DNA of 64,000 nt, from assembly GCF_017562075.2 (NCBI RefSeq), contig NC_054083.1, positions 35,486,755-35,550,754 of the forward strand, written 5' to 3'. The notes under the pieces are model-generated. The model ran no database searches, was not told the DNA's origin, and saw only the letters and a list, made by a program, of their open reading frames with translations. Shown here one piece after another: positions 50,801-61,741 of this stretch. The first letter of the stretch is position 1. Each line of letters starts with the position of its first letter. The position numbers and the translations under genes are program-made. This DNA comes from Anopheles merus (lineage: Eukaryota > Arthropoda > Insecta > Diptera > Culicidae).

Positions 50801-50801
50801 T
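50774..50801. repeat. (GT)n microsatellite
   Basis: Perfect GT run. With (CA)44 at 50923 it forms an inverted pair only about 120 bp apart, so the transcript could fold CA against UG. Confidence 0.95.
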
Positions 50802-50920
50802 TCTAAAAGGAATTTCCTCGGTTTCCGTACTGCGCTTCCCTTCTCTCTTAGTCTTATCAATTTAGATGCATCACTAGCTTAGTTGATCCAAAACACTACC
50901 ATCTCCCCGGTATACCCTGG

Positions 50921-50922
<2 letters not shown>

Positions 50923-51010
<88 letters not shown>
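50923..51010. repeat. (CA)44 microsatellite
   Basis: An uninterrupted CA dinucleotide run of 88 bp, the longest in the window. It lies in the putative larp4B 3' UTR, where it would read as (UG)44 in the transcript. Confidence 0.98.
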
Positions 51011-51011
<1 letters not shown>

Positions 51012-53947
51012 TGCTCAGCCTATAAAACTATGCCCTATATGCCACACACCCCCGAATGGTGTGCGCGTGTGTGTATCGTGTAATTCTGTGTATGTTTGCA
51101 GTATTGACGGCAGTAGCTTGCTTCTCCTTCCTTCCTTTCTCGCTCTTTAATCTGCTCGAAAGCATTTCCTAACTTTTCGGTAGCGCATGTTTTTCCTTCC
51201 AGCTAAACTTAGACAAATTTCTTTGCAATTCAAAAACAAAATTCAATCCGTCCGCCCTACAACTAGTCACCGAGCAGCACGCACTACTCTCCGGCGAGTG
51301 TGTGTCTGCTGTCTTTATAAACTAAACCAAGGTTGTTGTTTTTTTTTCTTCTTGCTATTAACTAGTGCTGTTTTGTTTGTTTCTTCATTATTATTTTTTT
51401 CGACCACTAGCAAATGGTCCAGACGGTTTTGGCAGAACTTGCAGCTGCAGCTGCAACTGCTCCTTCTGGGGCTGCTCATCTCAACCTTAATCATCTGCTT
51501 TGATTATATACAGGTATAACGAACAGAGAGAATATAGATATATATGCAATGCGTGTCTCTTTCCTCTGGATTGTAGTGTGTGTGTGTGTGTGTGTGTATC
51601 TCGTTCAATATCGGTTGAGGTTCATCCACACTCCACGATAAGCGCGAAGCAACAATTAGCTTCAGTTTAAACACACAGCGCTTTTGAGTAACAATGTTTT
51701 TTTTTAAATGTTTTTTGGAACACCCTGCGCTTTCTTCTGCTTCGATCTTTCTGCTTTCAGGTTTTATCGCTCACAATCGCTTCCAACGCTTACGCTTAGC
51801 AGAATTCCGCTCTTATTGGGCAATGCCCTTAGCCCCCCTTTCTCTGACGGGGGACACACGCACGCACGCACACTTTCTCTCGTTGATTTCCCAGACCCGA
51901 AAACTATCCCCCCCCCCATCATCACGCGCGCGATCGATTATCGACTATCAACAAATTAACAAAGAATTGCAATAAAAAGTATCTCAATAGGGGGTTGGTG
52001 TGTGTGTGTTTAACGTTACCAGTTACTAATTGTAGCAATCATATCGTATTTAAGAAATACCAATAAAGATAATAGTAATAATTAATAAAGTAAATAATGA
52101 TAAGTTGTTTCGGGCTTTCTCTCTCGCTCCTCTTCCTAATGCGCTTAAATCCAAGAGAAAAACAAGTAACAGAACGAATTGCAGAAAAAAAAAAAACAAA
52201 AAAAAACTAAAACAAATAATTCATCTCACTGTTGCGTGAGCCGCGTTTGGGGTAGCGCACGCACCCGCGCGTGTGTGTGTGTTGTTTAGAGTAAGGCATA
52301 AATAAACAAGACTAAAGCGTTTGCATTAGCGATAGCGGTTATTAGTTTTAAACCCTCTTCACTATGCTAATGCACCCTCTCTCTTTCCTTCTCTCGCTTT
52401 CTTCCGGGGTCTTTGCATGATAATCCGATACACTCTTTCATCATCATATGTTCAACACAACCAACACACATGGGGCGCCGCTCGCGACGCACGCACGAAA
52501 AAAGAAACATACATAAACAATGAAACAAATAGACCACCTACTAGAACCTTTCTCTCTTGCTACTCTCTCGCTACAAAACCCACAAATGAAATGGGTTTCA
52601 TCACACCCTCCCCCTTAACACCACCCACTCCTTCTCAGGAAGTGGACCGAAGTGGAGCCGGCTGCCGTGGCTTTTCGCTTACGCTCTTGGGGGAGACGCA
52701 GGTATGCATGTGCGTTGCAGGGACTAGGGATCACTATCTGGTTTTGCTTGCTGGTTGCGGCAACCCCTTTCCGAGGCTAGATTATTTATTTAATGCAAGG
52801 ATACATATGGGATACCCTCCTCCAACCCTTAATCGGTTGCTATTATTAACCGCCAAAAAGAAAGAGAGAGCGAGGGCTAGAGCGTTGCACCCGGGATGGC
52901 GGGCGGTGGTATACGTCGACGACGGTATTTGCCGGGGCCTATTTGACAACTACTGAAGCAACCATTTTAAGTATGCTTGTACATGACCTGATTGACAGCT
53001 TCTTTCACGTGTATGTGTGTTATAAAACCAAACTGCATCTACATACATGGTGCTCTACGCATCTTTTGACTGTTTTGAGATTCGTGTGATGATTATTGAT
53101 TGGTCTGTGTGTTTACATTCCCTCATAAACCATAGCTATACACTCTGAGCATTTCGATCGTTTTGCACACACTCGTTTATCAATTTGATTTTTATAAGGA
53201 TTTACTTCCCACTCATACGTATTTGCAGTTTTTTTTGCTTTTTACGTACTTCCAGTGTTATTTTATATAAAAAGAAATCCCAAATTATTCATCAAAGTGT
53301 ATCCAGAACAGATGCGTAACAAAAGGCACACACACACTGCTGCTCCTTCTCCCATGCTGCGTTTATAGTATGATCATGCTCTGTTTGAATCACTCGAACT
53401 AGTGTATAGTGTATCACTTCAATCAATTTATGAAGTGATTTTTCATAAATTGTACTTGATAGGAAAACAATAACTCCTAACCGATCCTATTCTTCGTTTT
53501 TTTCTTGTTCCGCAAACTCAATAATGAAATTATGTTCTTCCCAGCCCACATTATTCTTGCTTGTGTAATGGCCGCACAATCATTTCTACCTAAACTACCC
53601 CCGATCTTTCGCTCTCGCTCTCTCTTTCTCTGTTTTCCCATGCATCCCACGGAATTATGCATTATCCTCGCAATACACACAAACGCTGTATATTGCTACT
53701 GTGCTTCGCCGCATTCGCCCGAGCATATATACTAGCCGCCTAAGCCACCGGCTCGCGAAAAGCCATTATATTTTAAGTGCATACACTAAAACACAATGTA
53801 CTGGGGAGGGGCGGTGGCAGCGGCAAGCAAAGGGCTGATTCATAATTCGCACGTGCTCCGCCGCATTCTGGTAGGTCGTAGAGTAGGTGTAATGAAGAGA
53901 AAGTCATTCGGTGTGTCGCACACATATTAGATCCATATTAAGCGCCA

Positions 53948-54357
53948 TCATTTGGGACTGCGCGGGTGTGTCTGGTGGGCCTGCTGCTGCTGTGGCTGCT
54001 GCTGGTGCGATTGGTAGTCCTTGCGCACCGATCGGGCACCGCCAGACTTTGGTGCGCCTCCACCAGCACTGTTGTTATTACTGTGGTGATTATTGTTATT
54101 GCCACTGTTGCCCGAGTTTCCGGTACTTCTACCTCCACCTCCTCCTCCTCCTCCTTGGTGATGCGCGTGATTGTTGTTGTTTTGCTCTGGTGCGGCATTG
54201 CGCAGCCCGCCGGCACCGGAATGGAGGGAAGCAGAGCCGATGGCATTGGTGTGGCCGCCGCCGCCGCCGCCAGCACCACCGGAAGACTGACGGTAATCTT
54301 TGGAGTTGCGTGCATTGGTGTTTCCACTGGCACCGTGTTGCTGATTGTAGCGCGTAT
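53948..54357 (-). CDS. larp4B: larp4B terminal exon
   Basis: The acceptor ccccgcacag at 54358-54367 opens DTRYNQQHGASGNTNARNSK in phase with the G left by the previous exon. Asn/His/Gly-rich sequence follows, then ARSVRKDYQSHQQQPQQQQA, and the protein ends PRSPK followed by TGA at 53950-53948. The same last residues end human LARP4, which confirms both the exon and the gene identity. Confidence 0.93.
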
Positions 54358-57300
54358 CTGTGCGGGGAGAACGAAAGAAAAGGGAATTAGAAATGTTTTT
54401 CAGTGCTCCAAAGCTACACAAAATTTATGTTAATTGTTATTGTTAAAAGTAGTATAAAAAATATATGTAGAACTTTCAAAACTTCGGCATTTCTGTATAT
54501 TGAGTTAATCAAAAGATATCCATAAATTACGTAACATACACAAGGGGGCATCTATAAATTACGAAACAACTGCAGGATGCCTTCCAGCGATAGTTGTGGG
54601 ACACTTTACTGTATCTTATTGGAAGTGAACTTTATAGGATGGGAATTGGACTATATGACACCCTTAGTAGACAGGATTCTTGTAAATTCCTATAGGATTT
54701 GTCCATCCAGGGTGCTATAGAATCCAATTCCCAAGCCCTAAATTTATTTTTCTGTAGAGTAATGATGGGTAATCCGGAGCGAAGTCATGGATCAATTCCG
54801 ACTCCGGTGCGCAAAATATGACTCCGACTCTGGATCACAACCGGATTAAACTCCGGATCACTCCGGATCACTCCGGATCACTCCGGATCAGTCCGGATCA
54901 CTCCGGATCACTCCGGATCAGTCTGGATCAGTCTGGATCAGTCCGAATCACTCCGGATCACTCCAGATCACTCCGGATCACTCCGGGTTCAGTCCGGATC
55001 ACTCCAGATCACTCCGGATCAATCTGGATTACTCCGGATTAGTGATGGGTAATCCGGAGCGGAGTCATGGATCAACTCCGACTCCGGTGCGCAAAATATG
55101 ACTCCGACTCCGGATCATAACCGGATTAAACTCCGGATCAGTCCGGATCAGTCCGGATCAGTCCGGATCAGTCCGGATCAGTCCGGATCAGTCCGGATCA
55201 GTCCGGATCAGTCCGGATCAGTCCGGATCAGTCCGGATCAGTACGGATCAGTACGGATCAGTACGGATCAGTCCGTATCAGTCCGGATCAGTCCGAATCA
55301 GTCCGGATCAGTCCGGATCAGTCCGGATCAGTCCGTATCAGTCCGGATCACTCCGGATCACTCCAGATCAGTCCGAATCAGTCCGAATCAGTCCGGATCA
55401 GTCCGGATCAGTCCGGATCAGTCCGGATCAGTCCGGATCAGTCCGGATCAGTCCGGATCAGTCCGGATCAGTCTGGATCAGTCTGGATCAATCTAATGAG
55501 TCCGGATCAATCTGATGAATCCGAATGAGTCCGGATGAGTCTGGGTGAGTTTGGCTGAGTCGGAACGAAACCGGCAGAGTCCGGGCGAGTAGTTTAGGTT
55601 GACGTTACAATTGCTAATTCTCAAAATGACTGTCCATTATCGATTAGACAATTCTTGATGAGTTCATGGACTTTCAAGTCGTATATCCAATATGTACGAA
55701 AACTGATCCGGAGTGATCCGGAGTGATCCGGAGTGATCCGGAGTGATCCGGAGTGACTGATCCGGACTCGGAGTCGATGAGTCCGGAGGTTTGCTCGTGC
55801 GCAACCCCCCCCCCCCCCCCGGTAAAACAGTCCGGAGTAACTCCAAGTCCGATTCCGAGGGGTACCGGAGTGGGATCGATCCGGCTCCGGTAAAAAATCG
55901 TATTTACCCATCACTAATGTAGAGTCCAGTCCTACAATTATGAGAACTACTGGAAAACGTAGAAAACGTGGGGTGTGTCAAAACATGCAGTTTTATGTGA
56001 AAAACAAGGAAACATTGATACATAATAAAACAGATTAATGAGTATCACAGAAATTGATAAAGAAGGAATGAGGGAGATACGTCAAATAATTACTTATTGC
56101 ATGGGAAGGGATTGCTTTTAGAGTGTTTTCATATTTTCATTTTTGCCGTTCCGTAGTTTATGGATGACCCCTATATAGCACATGTTTTCACATCCACATA
56201 CCTCGTTGTTCTCGGAAACCATCACCATGGTGGTGGTGCGCTGTGGTGCCACCAGTTGAGCTCCTGCCACCGGAGCCCGAATCCTTCCGCTTGCTGCTAA
56301 CGCCAATGAATCCACCGGTGTTGTTGTTGTTGTTGTTGCCGGTCCCTGCGGCAGCGCTACCACCGGCAGTACCGTGCGCGACGGTAGCTCCAGTGGTGGC
56401 AGTTGAAGCTGCTACAGCCGTCGAGCCGTTGCTCTCCGACGATCCTGCTAATGCATTACTGTTCTCTTTCTCCACCACACCACCACCACCGACCGACGAA
56501 GCGGAGGAGCTGCTGGCGGCGGTGGTAGTGGTACCCATGGCAGAGCCGGTCAGCTTATCGCTACCGTGATGATGATTGTGGGACGGAAGCGACGACGCCT
56601 GCTCCTTGCTGTCCTTGCTTTGTTCGGCCAGATGCTGCGCTACCTGGGCGTAGCTCAGCCGTACCTGAGGGGTGGCGGCGGGCACGGTGGCTGTCGCCGC
56701 AGTACTGTCGTGCGGAACCAACGGTGGATGGTTCTGCAGCGAGAAGGTTGGTGGTGGGGGCGGTGGTGCCGCCGCCGCCGCCGAGGTGGACGATTTACTG
56801 CTACCGGCAGAGGAAGTGTTAGCGTGGCTGGTGGAGGTGGCGGTAGTGTTTGTGGCGGCGGGGGTCGATGTCGACGACTTTTTCGCCGCACCACTACCAC
56901 CAGCAGAAGTGACGGATGGGGTGGCGGCGGCGGCGGCAGTACCGGAGGAAGAAGATTTGGTAGTGAAATCAGTCGAGGTCATCGTTGCCGCGTTGGCCGT
57001 CGTGGGTGGAGGAGCGGAGGCGGCCGCCTCGCCCTTCACTACCGACGCCGCACTCTCGAGCGTCGCGGTGGAGGTGGCCCGGGAGGTGGTGGTCGTCGGC
57101 GCAGCGGTGGCAGGCGGGGCCGCCATTTGCAACAACGATACGTCAGTCTTGGTAGATTTATCGGCCGTACTGGTGCCGGTCGATACCGGAGCAGCGCTGT
57201 TGGCGGCAGCGACCGACGAATGTGTCGTACCGGTCGAGGCGGAGGAGTGGGAGGAGGAGGAGGAAAGCGTGGACGCAGTTTGACTGCCTCCACTCGTTGC

Positions 57301-60300
57301 GGCATTTGTGCTGCCTTTTATCACAGGTAGATGATTATTCTGCTGCTGCTGGTTACTGGTTCCCGATGCACCGGAAGCGCCATTGCTGTTCGTTGGACCG
57401 GATTCGTTGGTGGCCGCTTTCGGTTCCGTCGCGCTCTTGCCGCCCAGGCTAAGCTCGTTGCTGCTGCTGTTGGCGGAAACGACCGGCACCGTCGCCGTGC
57501 CGGCCACGATGGCCGCCACCGTCGCCGCACCCGGTGCCCGTACGCCCTTGGCCGTACCCTTGACGACGTCCGCCAGCCGATGGTTTTCGCCCCAGGCCGA
57601 AACGACGGGCGGTGGTGCGGCGGCGACCGGACCCGATAGCAGACCGGTCGACGCACCACCGGCTGCCGCGGCACTGCTGGACGCGAGTCCTCCGCCTCCG
57701 CCATCCGACGCATCACTCCGATGGGCGATGGTTGAAGACGTGGAGCTGCTGGCACTGGTTCCGGAAGCATTGCCTACAGCACCGCCACCGGGCGGAAGAT
57801 GCTGCTGCGCTGCTTGGCCGTAGGTGGCGGCGGCGGCGGCCGCGGAAGCATTACCCCCTTTCGAGCCGGAGCGGCCCGCACTGGCGTTTCCACTGGCGGA
57901 ACCACCGGCCGACCCGCCGGTCCCGGTCGTGATGAGGCTGCGTCCCTCGTGGCCCGGAAGGGGCGGAAATGCCGCTGGTTCGAGATCGAACTGAACACTG
58001 GTACTGTTGCTGCTGCTGGTGGTGGTGCTGGAGCTGTTGTTGCTGTTGGTGGTGGTGGCACTGTTGGAGCTGGCGGCCGTACTGCCGCCCCCGTTGCTGG
58101 CTGCGCTACTAGCACCACCGCCTCCAGCGTTCGACGATCCACCTGGGGCGACGATCGCTTGCTGATGGTGCTGCTGCTGGTGGTAGTGGTGATGCTGCTG
58201 CTGCTGCTGCTGGTTATGATGGTGATGGTGCGACCCGGAGCCCTGCGATTGGTGCTGCGCCGTGTGCAGCTGATGGGAGGACTGCTGCAACACATGGTGT
58301 TGCTGCTGGTGCGGCTGGGACTGCTGTCCCGCCGCTCCCTGCTGATTATGATGGCCGTGAGGATTGGTACTGGTGTTGCTGTGTTGCTGCGTTTGGTGAT
58401 TGTTCGCACCCGAGGAGGAGGACGAATGGTGGTGCTGCTGCGATTGCTGATGATGGCCTAGGTGAGGTTGCTGACTCATTGGATGCGAATGGTACTGCTG
58501 CTGCTGCTGGGTGTGGTGCATCATATCCTGCAGCTGCTGCTGCTTACTGTGTCCACCGCCTGCTGCACCGTGCTGCTGAAAGGAAGAACTGGAATCGAGC
58601 AAACCACCGCCAGACGGTGCTGCTACCGCATTCCGATGGTGCCCTTGTTGCGAGTGGTATCCACCGCCACCGTGATGCTCCGACGCGATGAGACCGCCGG
58701 CGTATCCATTATTATCACCACCGCGCCCACGGTCCCCGCGGCCCTGGTATTTACCGCCCCCGCTACCTCCTCCTCCTCCTCCACCGGTGGAAGGCGCCAA
58801 TTGGTTGAGACTAGTTGTATGCATGATAACCTTATTGCTACTGGTATTATTCACACTGGCTGCGCCGTTGTTGCTGCTGCTGCTGCTGCTACCGTTGTTA
58901 GCGTTACTGCTACTGCCGCTGTAGATCGTACCGTGCCGCATGCTGCCGTACATGCTGCCGCCGGCCGCGGCCCCAGCAACACCGCCGTCCATCGGCATCA
59001 TCATCTCGTCCTTCCGTCGGCGCGGGTTCCGCCGCGGCTGGTTCGGCACCCACGGCTGCTGGGTGGCGTCCAGCGACATGATCGTCGCGCTCGACGCGTT
59101 TGTGCTGGAGTTTTTGCGTCCGCCACCGGCCGTCGTGTAGGCGGGCACTACCAGCACGTTGTTGGCACCGGTTTCGTCCTCGTACACGTGCTGCTGCTGC
59201 TGCATACCCTGCCGTACAACGAGCTCCATCGCTCCACCGTCCGTTTGCTGCTGCTGTTGGCCACTGTAAAGTTGCTGTTGCTGCTGCTGCTGCTGCTGAT
59301 GTTGCAGTGGTGCGGCAGCCAGGTAGTGGGTGTACTGGGGAAGGTACACCATACCGGCAGCACCTGTTGCCGTCGTGCCGGCGGCCGTGGAAGGTTTGCC
59401 ACCGAGCAGGCCGGCACTTTTGCCACCGCCGCCCGCCGCGCTTGCCTGGTACGTGCTGGCGACCTGCGACTGGACGCCGGCGGCCCCAGTGGCAGCGCCA
59501 CCGCCGGCACTACCTGCGCTTTGCGCCTGGTAGCCGCCGCCCGACGACTGCTGCTGCTGCTGCCGGTGCATACCGGTTGAACCGGCGACACCGCTGTTCG
59601 TTGTAACCGACTGACCATCGCTACTTGCTCCTCCACCTCCGTGCTGCTGCTGCTGCTGCGATTGGCGTTTGTTGCGAGGATTCTGCCGGTGGCCACCGCC
59701 ACCGCCCGGCACTCCACCGTACCGGCCGTTCTGCTGTTTGCCACCGCCAGCCGCACCACCACCAGCACCTGTCGCCGTTCCGCCAGCACCACCGCTGGCC
59801 GGATAAACCGTCACCGGCTGCATGCCATTCGTTAGGTACGGGCTCATCTCGAAATAGTTGCCCTGAGCTGGCTGCCACGATGGCACGAAGCCGCCGTACA
59901 GTGGCTGCTGCTGGAATGGCTGAAAGGAGAGGAGAAAGTGTTATTACATCCAATCGTCACCAAAAATAAAAGCACTACAAAAAAAAGTCGCTCCCACACT
60001 CACAAACATGTGCACGGCCGTGTTGTAGCCCTGCGGCAACGGTGCATTGTGCTGCAGTATGTACCGCTGGCCATTCGGGTAGGTCGCAATGGTGGCCGCA
60101 TTCAGGGGCGCCGTCTGTACCGGGTCGTACGCTGCGGTCGTTACGCCGCCCATTGCAGCGGCGGCCGCGGCTGCCGCTGCTGCCGCGGCGGCTGTGGCCG
60201 AAGCTGCCGACGGCGGTATGACACCACCGACAGCGGCGCCCGCCGCCACGGCCGAACCCGGCGGCGGCGTCGTCCGGAAACCGTTCAGTCCATTTTTCAT

Positions 60301-61741
60301 CGGCACACCGCCTACCGGTGTGATCGGTAGCCGGTTCATTGGTTTGGCCTTTATTCGCGCCATGATTGGTTTACCCTGGAAGCAGACAAAGCAAACAAAA
60401 ACATGTAATTATTTGCCGAAAATGTGGCCACCCGAAGCGAAGCAGCGGAGCAAACGTTGTACGCACCTGGAATTCTTTCACCTCCTCGCGCAAATACCGG
60501 AACGCTCGCTGGGCGTCTTCGTCCGACTCGAACGTAATGTACCACGAGTTGTTGTGGGCAAATTCGCAGGAAATGAAGCGCGGACAGTTTTCGCCTTGGA
60601 AAATATTCTAAACAAACGGAAACACAACATGCAAAAAAAGCGTACGTTAATTATGGTCCCCTCCATTGCTCCAATGGCTGCTTTACCAGTACCTTAACGT
60701 CCTCGACCGGCGTGTTGTCCGATATTTCACGCAATATCACGATGCACCGCTTGTGGTTCGGGCGCACCTTTAGGCCATCCTCGTCCACCTGCACGTTCGG
60801 GGACTCACGCAGCACCTCCGTTATCAGCTTGATGTCCTTGGTAAGCTTCTTCACCTGATTGAAGTTCGCAATTGTCCAGATTGGCACGTACTGATCGTTG
60901 TCCATTTGTGTCAGGAGATATGTGTCGTTCGCAAGGTTTTCTCTGCAAAAAGAGTGATAGATGGGTTCGATTAGCTGGAGGGATTTTACGGGTTTTAAAA
61001 CACACACACTTACCGCGAAAAATAGTAATCAAGCTGTGTTTGTAGCAGCTGCTTCAGCTGCTCTAAAGGCATCCCGTTGTGTTCGGTACTACTACTGCTA
61101 CTAGTAGGATTGTTGTTATCACTGGAAACGACGATGTTACCGCCGCCACTGTTCGCTACTGGCGGCCCCACCATCCCGCCGTCCATCAGCATCACCTTTC
61201 CGACGTCGGTGGCGGCCGTGATGGCTGCCGCACCGTCGGTGATGATGCTGCTGCTGCTGACGCCATTATTGTTGCTGCTGCTGCTGCTGCTCGGCGGATG
61301 GCTACTGACGAGGGCAGGAGTGCTATAACTATTATTACTAGTGTTGGCCGTGGCTATTATTGCAGCGTTGGTAACGGGCGCCGTCGTAGCAGGCGAGGTG
61401 CCGCCGTCCGTGTAGTACTCCTGTGTGGCGGCGGCGGCGTTGGAAGCAGCCGTCGATGCTTCGTTCGCAGCAGCGGTTCCGTTCAGGGCACTGTAGTCCA
61501 CCGCTTGAGGAGCGGCTGGTGGTGCGGGCTGCTGCTGTGCTACGATCGTCATGCTGGACATTCCGCTGGTTATGATTGTGCTTGCCGCTGCTGCTGTCGG
61601 TGTGATGACTGTGGCGACCGAGACCGCTCCCACGCCGGGGGCAGAGTAAACCGCGCTCGAAGCGTTTGTGGACAGTAAGCCTGTTGTGTTGTCGACACCA
61701 TTCATCAGCACGTAGCCTGTTTTTTCGGTAAAAGGAGACAT
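53948..61741 (-). CDS. larp4B: La-related protein 4/4B (larp4B), seven coding exons, 5' end uncertain
   Basis: This is a LARP4-family RNA-binding protein, which in other animals binds mRNA and poly(A)-binding protein and affects mRNA stability and translation. Exons on the minus strand are 61741-61014, 60942-60693, 60607-60467, 60375-60004, 59919-56202 and 54357-53948. The first exon shown may be entered by splicing (see the finding at 61717). The joined ORF is 1872 residues from the ATG at 61741. The La motif begins LDYYFSRENLANDTYLLTQM and continues IWTIANFNQVKKLT. The following RRM-like part has CEFAHNNSWYITFESDEDAQ and ends GKPIMARIKA. Later islands shared with vertebrate LARP4 are FDLEPAAFPPLPG, ENHRLADVVKG, RLSYAQVAQHL and the C-terminal PRSPK. 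Between them lie very long Gly/Ser/Ala/Gln/His/Asn tracts, making it much longer than human LARP4 (about 720). The count of seven in the call assumes one more exon upstream; six are placed here. Confidence 0.93.
54760..55916. mobile_element. hAT-like non-autonomous element carrying a 10-bp satellite
   Basis: The left end TAATGATGGGTAAT (54760) and right end TTTACCCATCACTA (to 55916) are inverted repeats of TARTGATGGGTAA and fit the hAT YARNG end rule. They are flanked by CTGTAGAG (54752-54759) and ATGTAGAG (55917-55924), an 8-bp duplication with one mismatch. Inside are tandem copies of GTCCGGATCA / CTCCGGATCA (54834 to about 55490) and a shorter inverted array of TGATCCGGAG (about 55707-55760). 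A second copy of the left end begins at 55040, duplicating about 100 bp of leader. The element lies in the last larp4B intron (54358-56201). It codes for nothing. Confidence 0.82.
54834..55490. repeat. Decameric satellite array (GTCCGGATCA)n
   Basis: More than 50 near-perfect copies of a 10-bp unit (gtccggatca, with ctccggatca and gtctggatca variants) form two blocks. They are separated by the repeated element end at 55040. The second block (about 55130-55490) is the more homogeneous. The array produces spurious long open frames reading as repeated SGSVRISPDQ. Confidence 0.95.
56202..59919 (-). CDS. larp4B: larp4B giant low-complexity exon (3.7 kb)
   Basis: This single exon encodes about 1239 residues, starting PFQQQPLYGGFVPSWQPAQG. 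It is dominated by Gly, Ser, Gln, His, Asn, Ala and Thr runs, including Gln and His blocks at about 58190-58520. Conserved islands sit inside: a FDLEPAAFPPLPGHEG block near 57980, WGENHRLADVVKGTAKG near 57570, and RLSYAQVAQHLAEQSKDSKE near 56630. It ends in phase 1 before gtatgt at 56201. The antisense strand has several long open frames that are composition shadows. The disordered region is likely to mediate protein-protein or condensate interactions, by analogy with other LARPs. Confidence 0.94.
60004..60375 (-). CDS. larp4B: larp4B exon: end of RRM-like domain and Ala/Gly linker
   Basis: This exon of 372 bp (124 codons) begins GKPIMARIKAKPMNRLPITP. It contains a long Ala run broken by Ser and Thr (coded by gcg/gcc/gct repeats at about 60160-60200), then YPNGQRYILQHNAPLPQGYN and ends AVHMF. 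The acceptor is gcttccag at 60376-60383 and the donor is gtgagt at 60003. Confidence 0.93.
60467..60607 (-). CDS. larp4B: larp4B exon: RRM-like domain
   Basis: This exon of 141 bp (47 codons, phase 0 at both ends) encodes NIFQGENCPRFISCEFAHNN, SWYITFESDEDAQRAFRYL and REEVKEFQ. It is the second half of the La module, an RRM-type fold, and is strongly conserved with LARP4/4B. The acceptor is gtttgtttag at 60608-60617 and the donor is gtgcgt at 60466. Confidence 0.94.
60693..60942 (-). CDS. larp4B: larp4B exon: La motif core
   Basis: This 250-bp exon encodes ENLANDTYLLTQMDNDQYVP, IWTIANFNQVKKLTKDIKLI and VLRESPNVQVDEDGLKVRPN, then HKRCIVILREISDNTPVEDV. It matches vertebrate LARP4 almost residue by residue (for example SRENLSKDLYLISQMDSDQF in human). 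The acceptor is tttttgcag at 60943-60951 and the donor is gtactg at 60692. Confidence 0.95.
61014..61741 (-). CDS. larp4B: larp4B 5'-most exon seen: Ser/Ala/Thr-rich leader and start of La motif
   Basis: The open frame starts MSPFTEKTGYVLMNGVDNTT. It is rich in Ala, Ser, Thr and Asn up to EQLKQLLQTQLDYYFSR, the first helix of the La motif. The donor is gtaagt at 61013. An alternative left edge exists: the pyrimidine-rich sequence before aaaacag just upstream of GCTACGTGCTG (about 61717) looks like a splice acceptor. In that case MSPFTEKT would be intronic and the real start would lie upstream. No PAM2-like motif, which human LARP4 carries near its N-terminus, is visible in this exon. Confidence 0.85.

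Larger units (their letters stand above)
46200..53947 (-). other. Probable very long 3' UTR or downstream region of larp4B
   Basis: About 7.7 kb following the larp4B stop is pyrimidine-rich (T and TC) on the plus strand, so A/G-rich in transcript sense. It is dense in CA/GT microsatellites and poly-T runs and contains no coding exon I can support. The composition changes abruptly below about 46.2 kb, where SINE copies and ordinary AT-rich DNA begin. Minus-strand AATAAA signals are numerous (for example near 47588, 49507 and 49876). This is consistent with a long neuronal-type 3' UTR with alternative ends, but the extent cannot be fixed without transcripts. Confidence 0.35.

Noticed and set aside
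52417..52956. 179-residue plus-strand frame
   Set aside because: No recognisable domain, low-complexity ends, and it lies antisense in the presumed larp4B 3' UTR.
55098..55496. 132-residue plus-strand open frame of repeated SGSVRISPDQ
   Set aside because: It is the translation of the 10-bp satellite; any stop-free frame across such an array gives this.
58462..59580. 372-residue and other long plus-strand frames across 56.2-59.9 kb
   Set aside because: Composition shadows of the low-complexity larp4B exon, with no family motifs.
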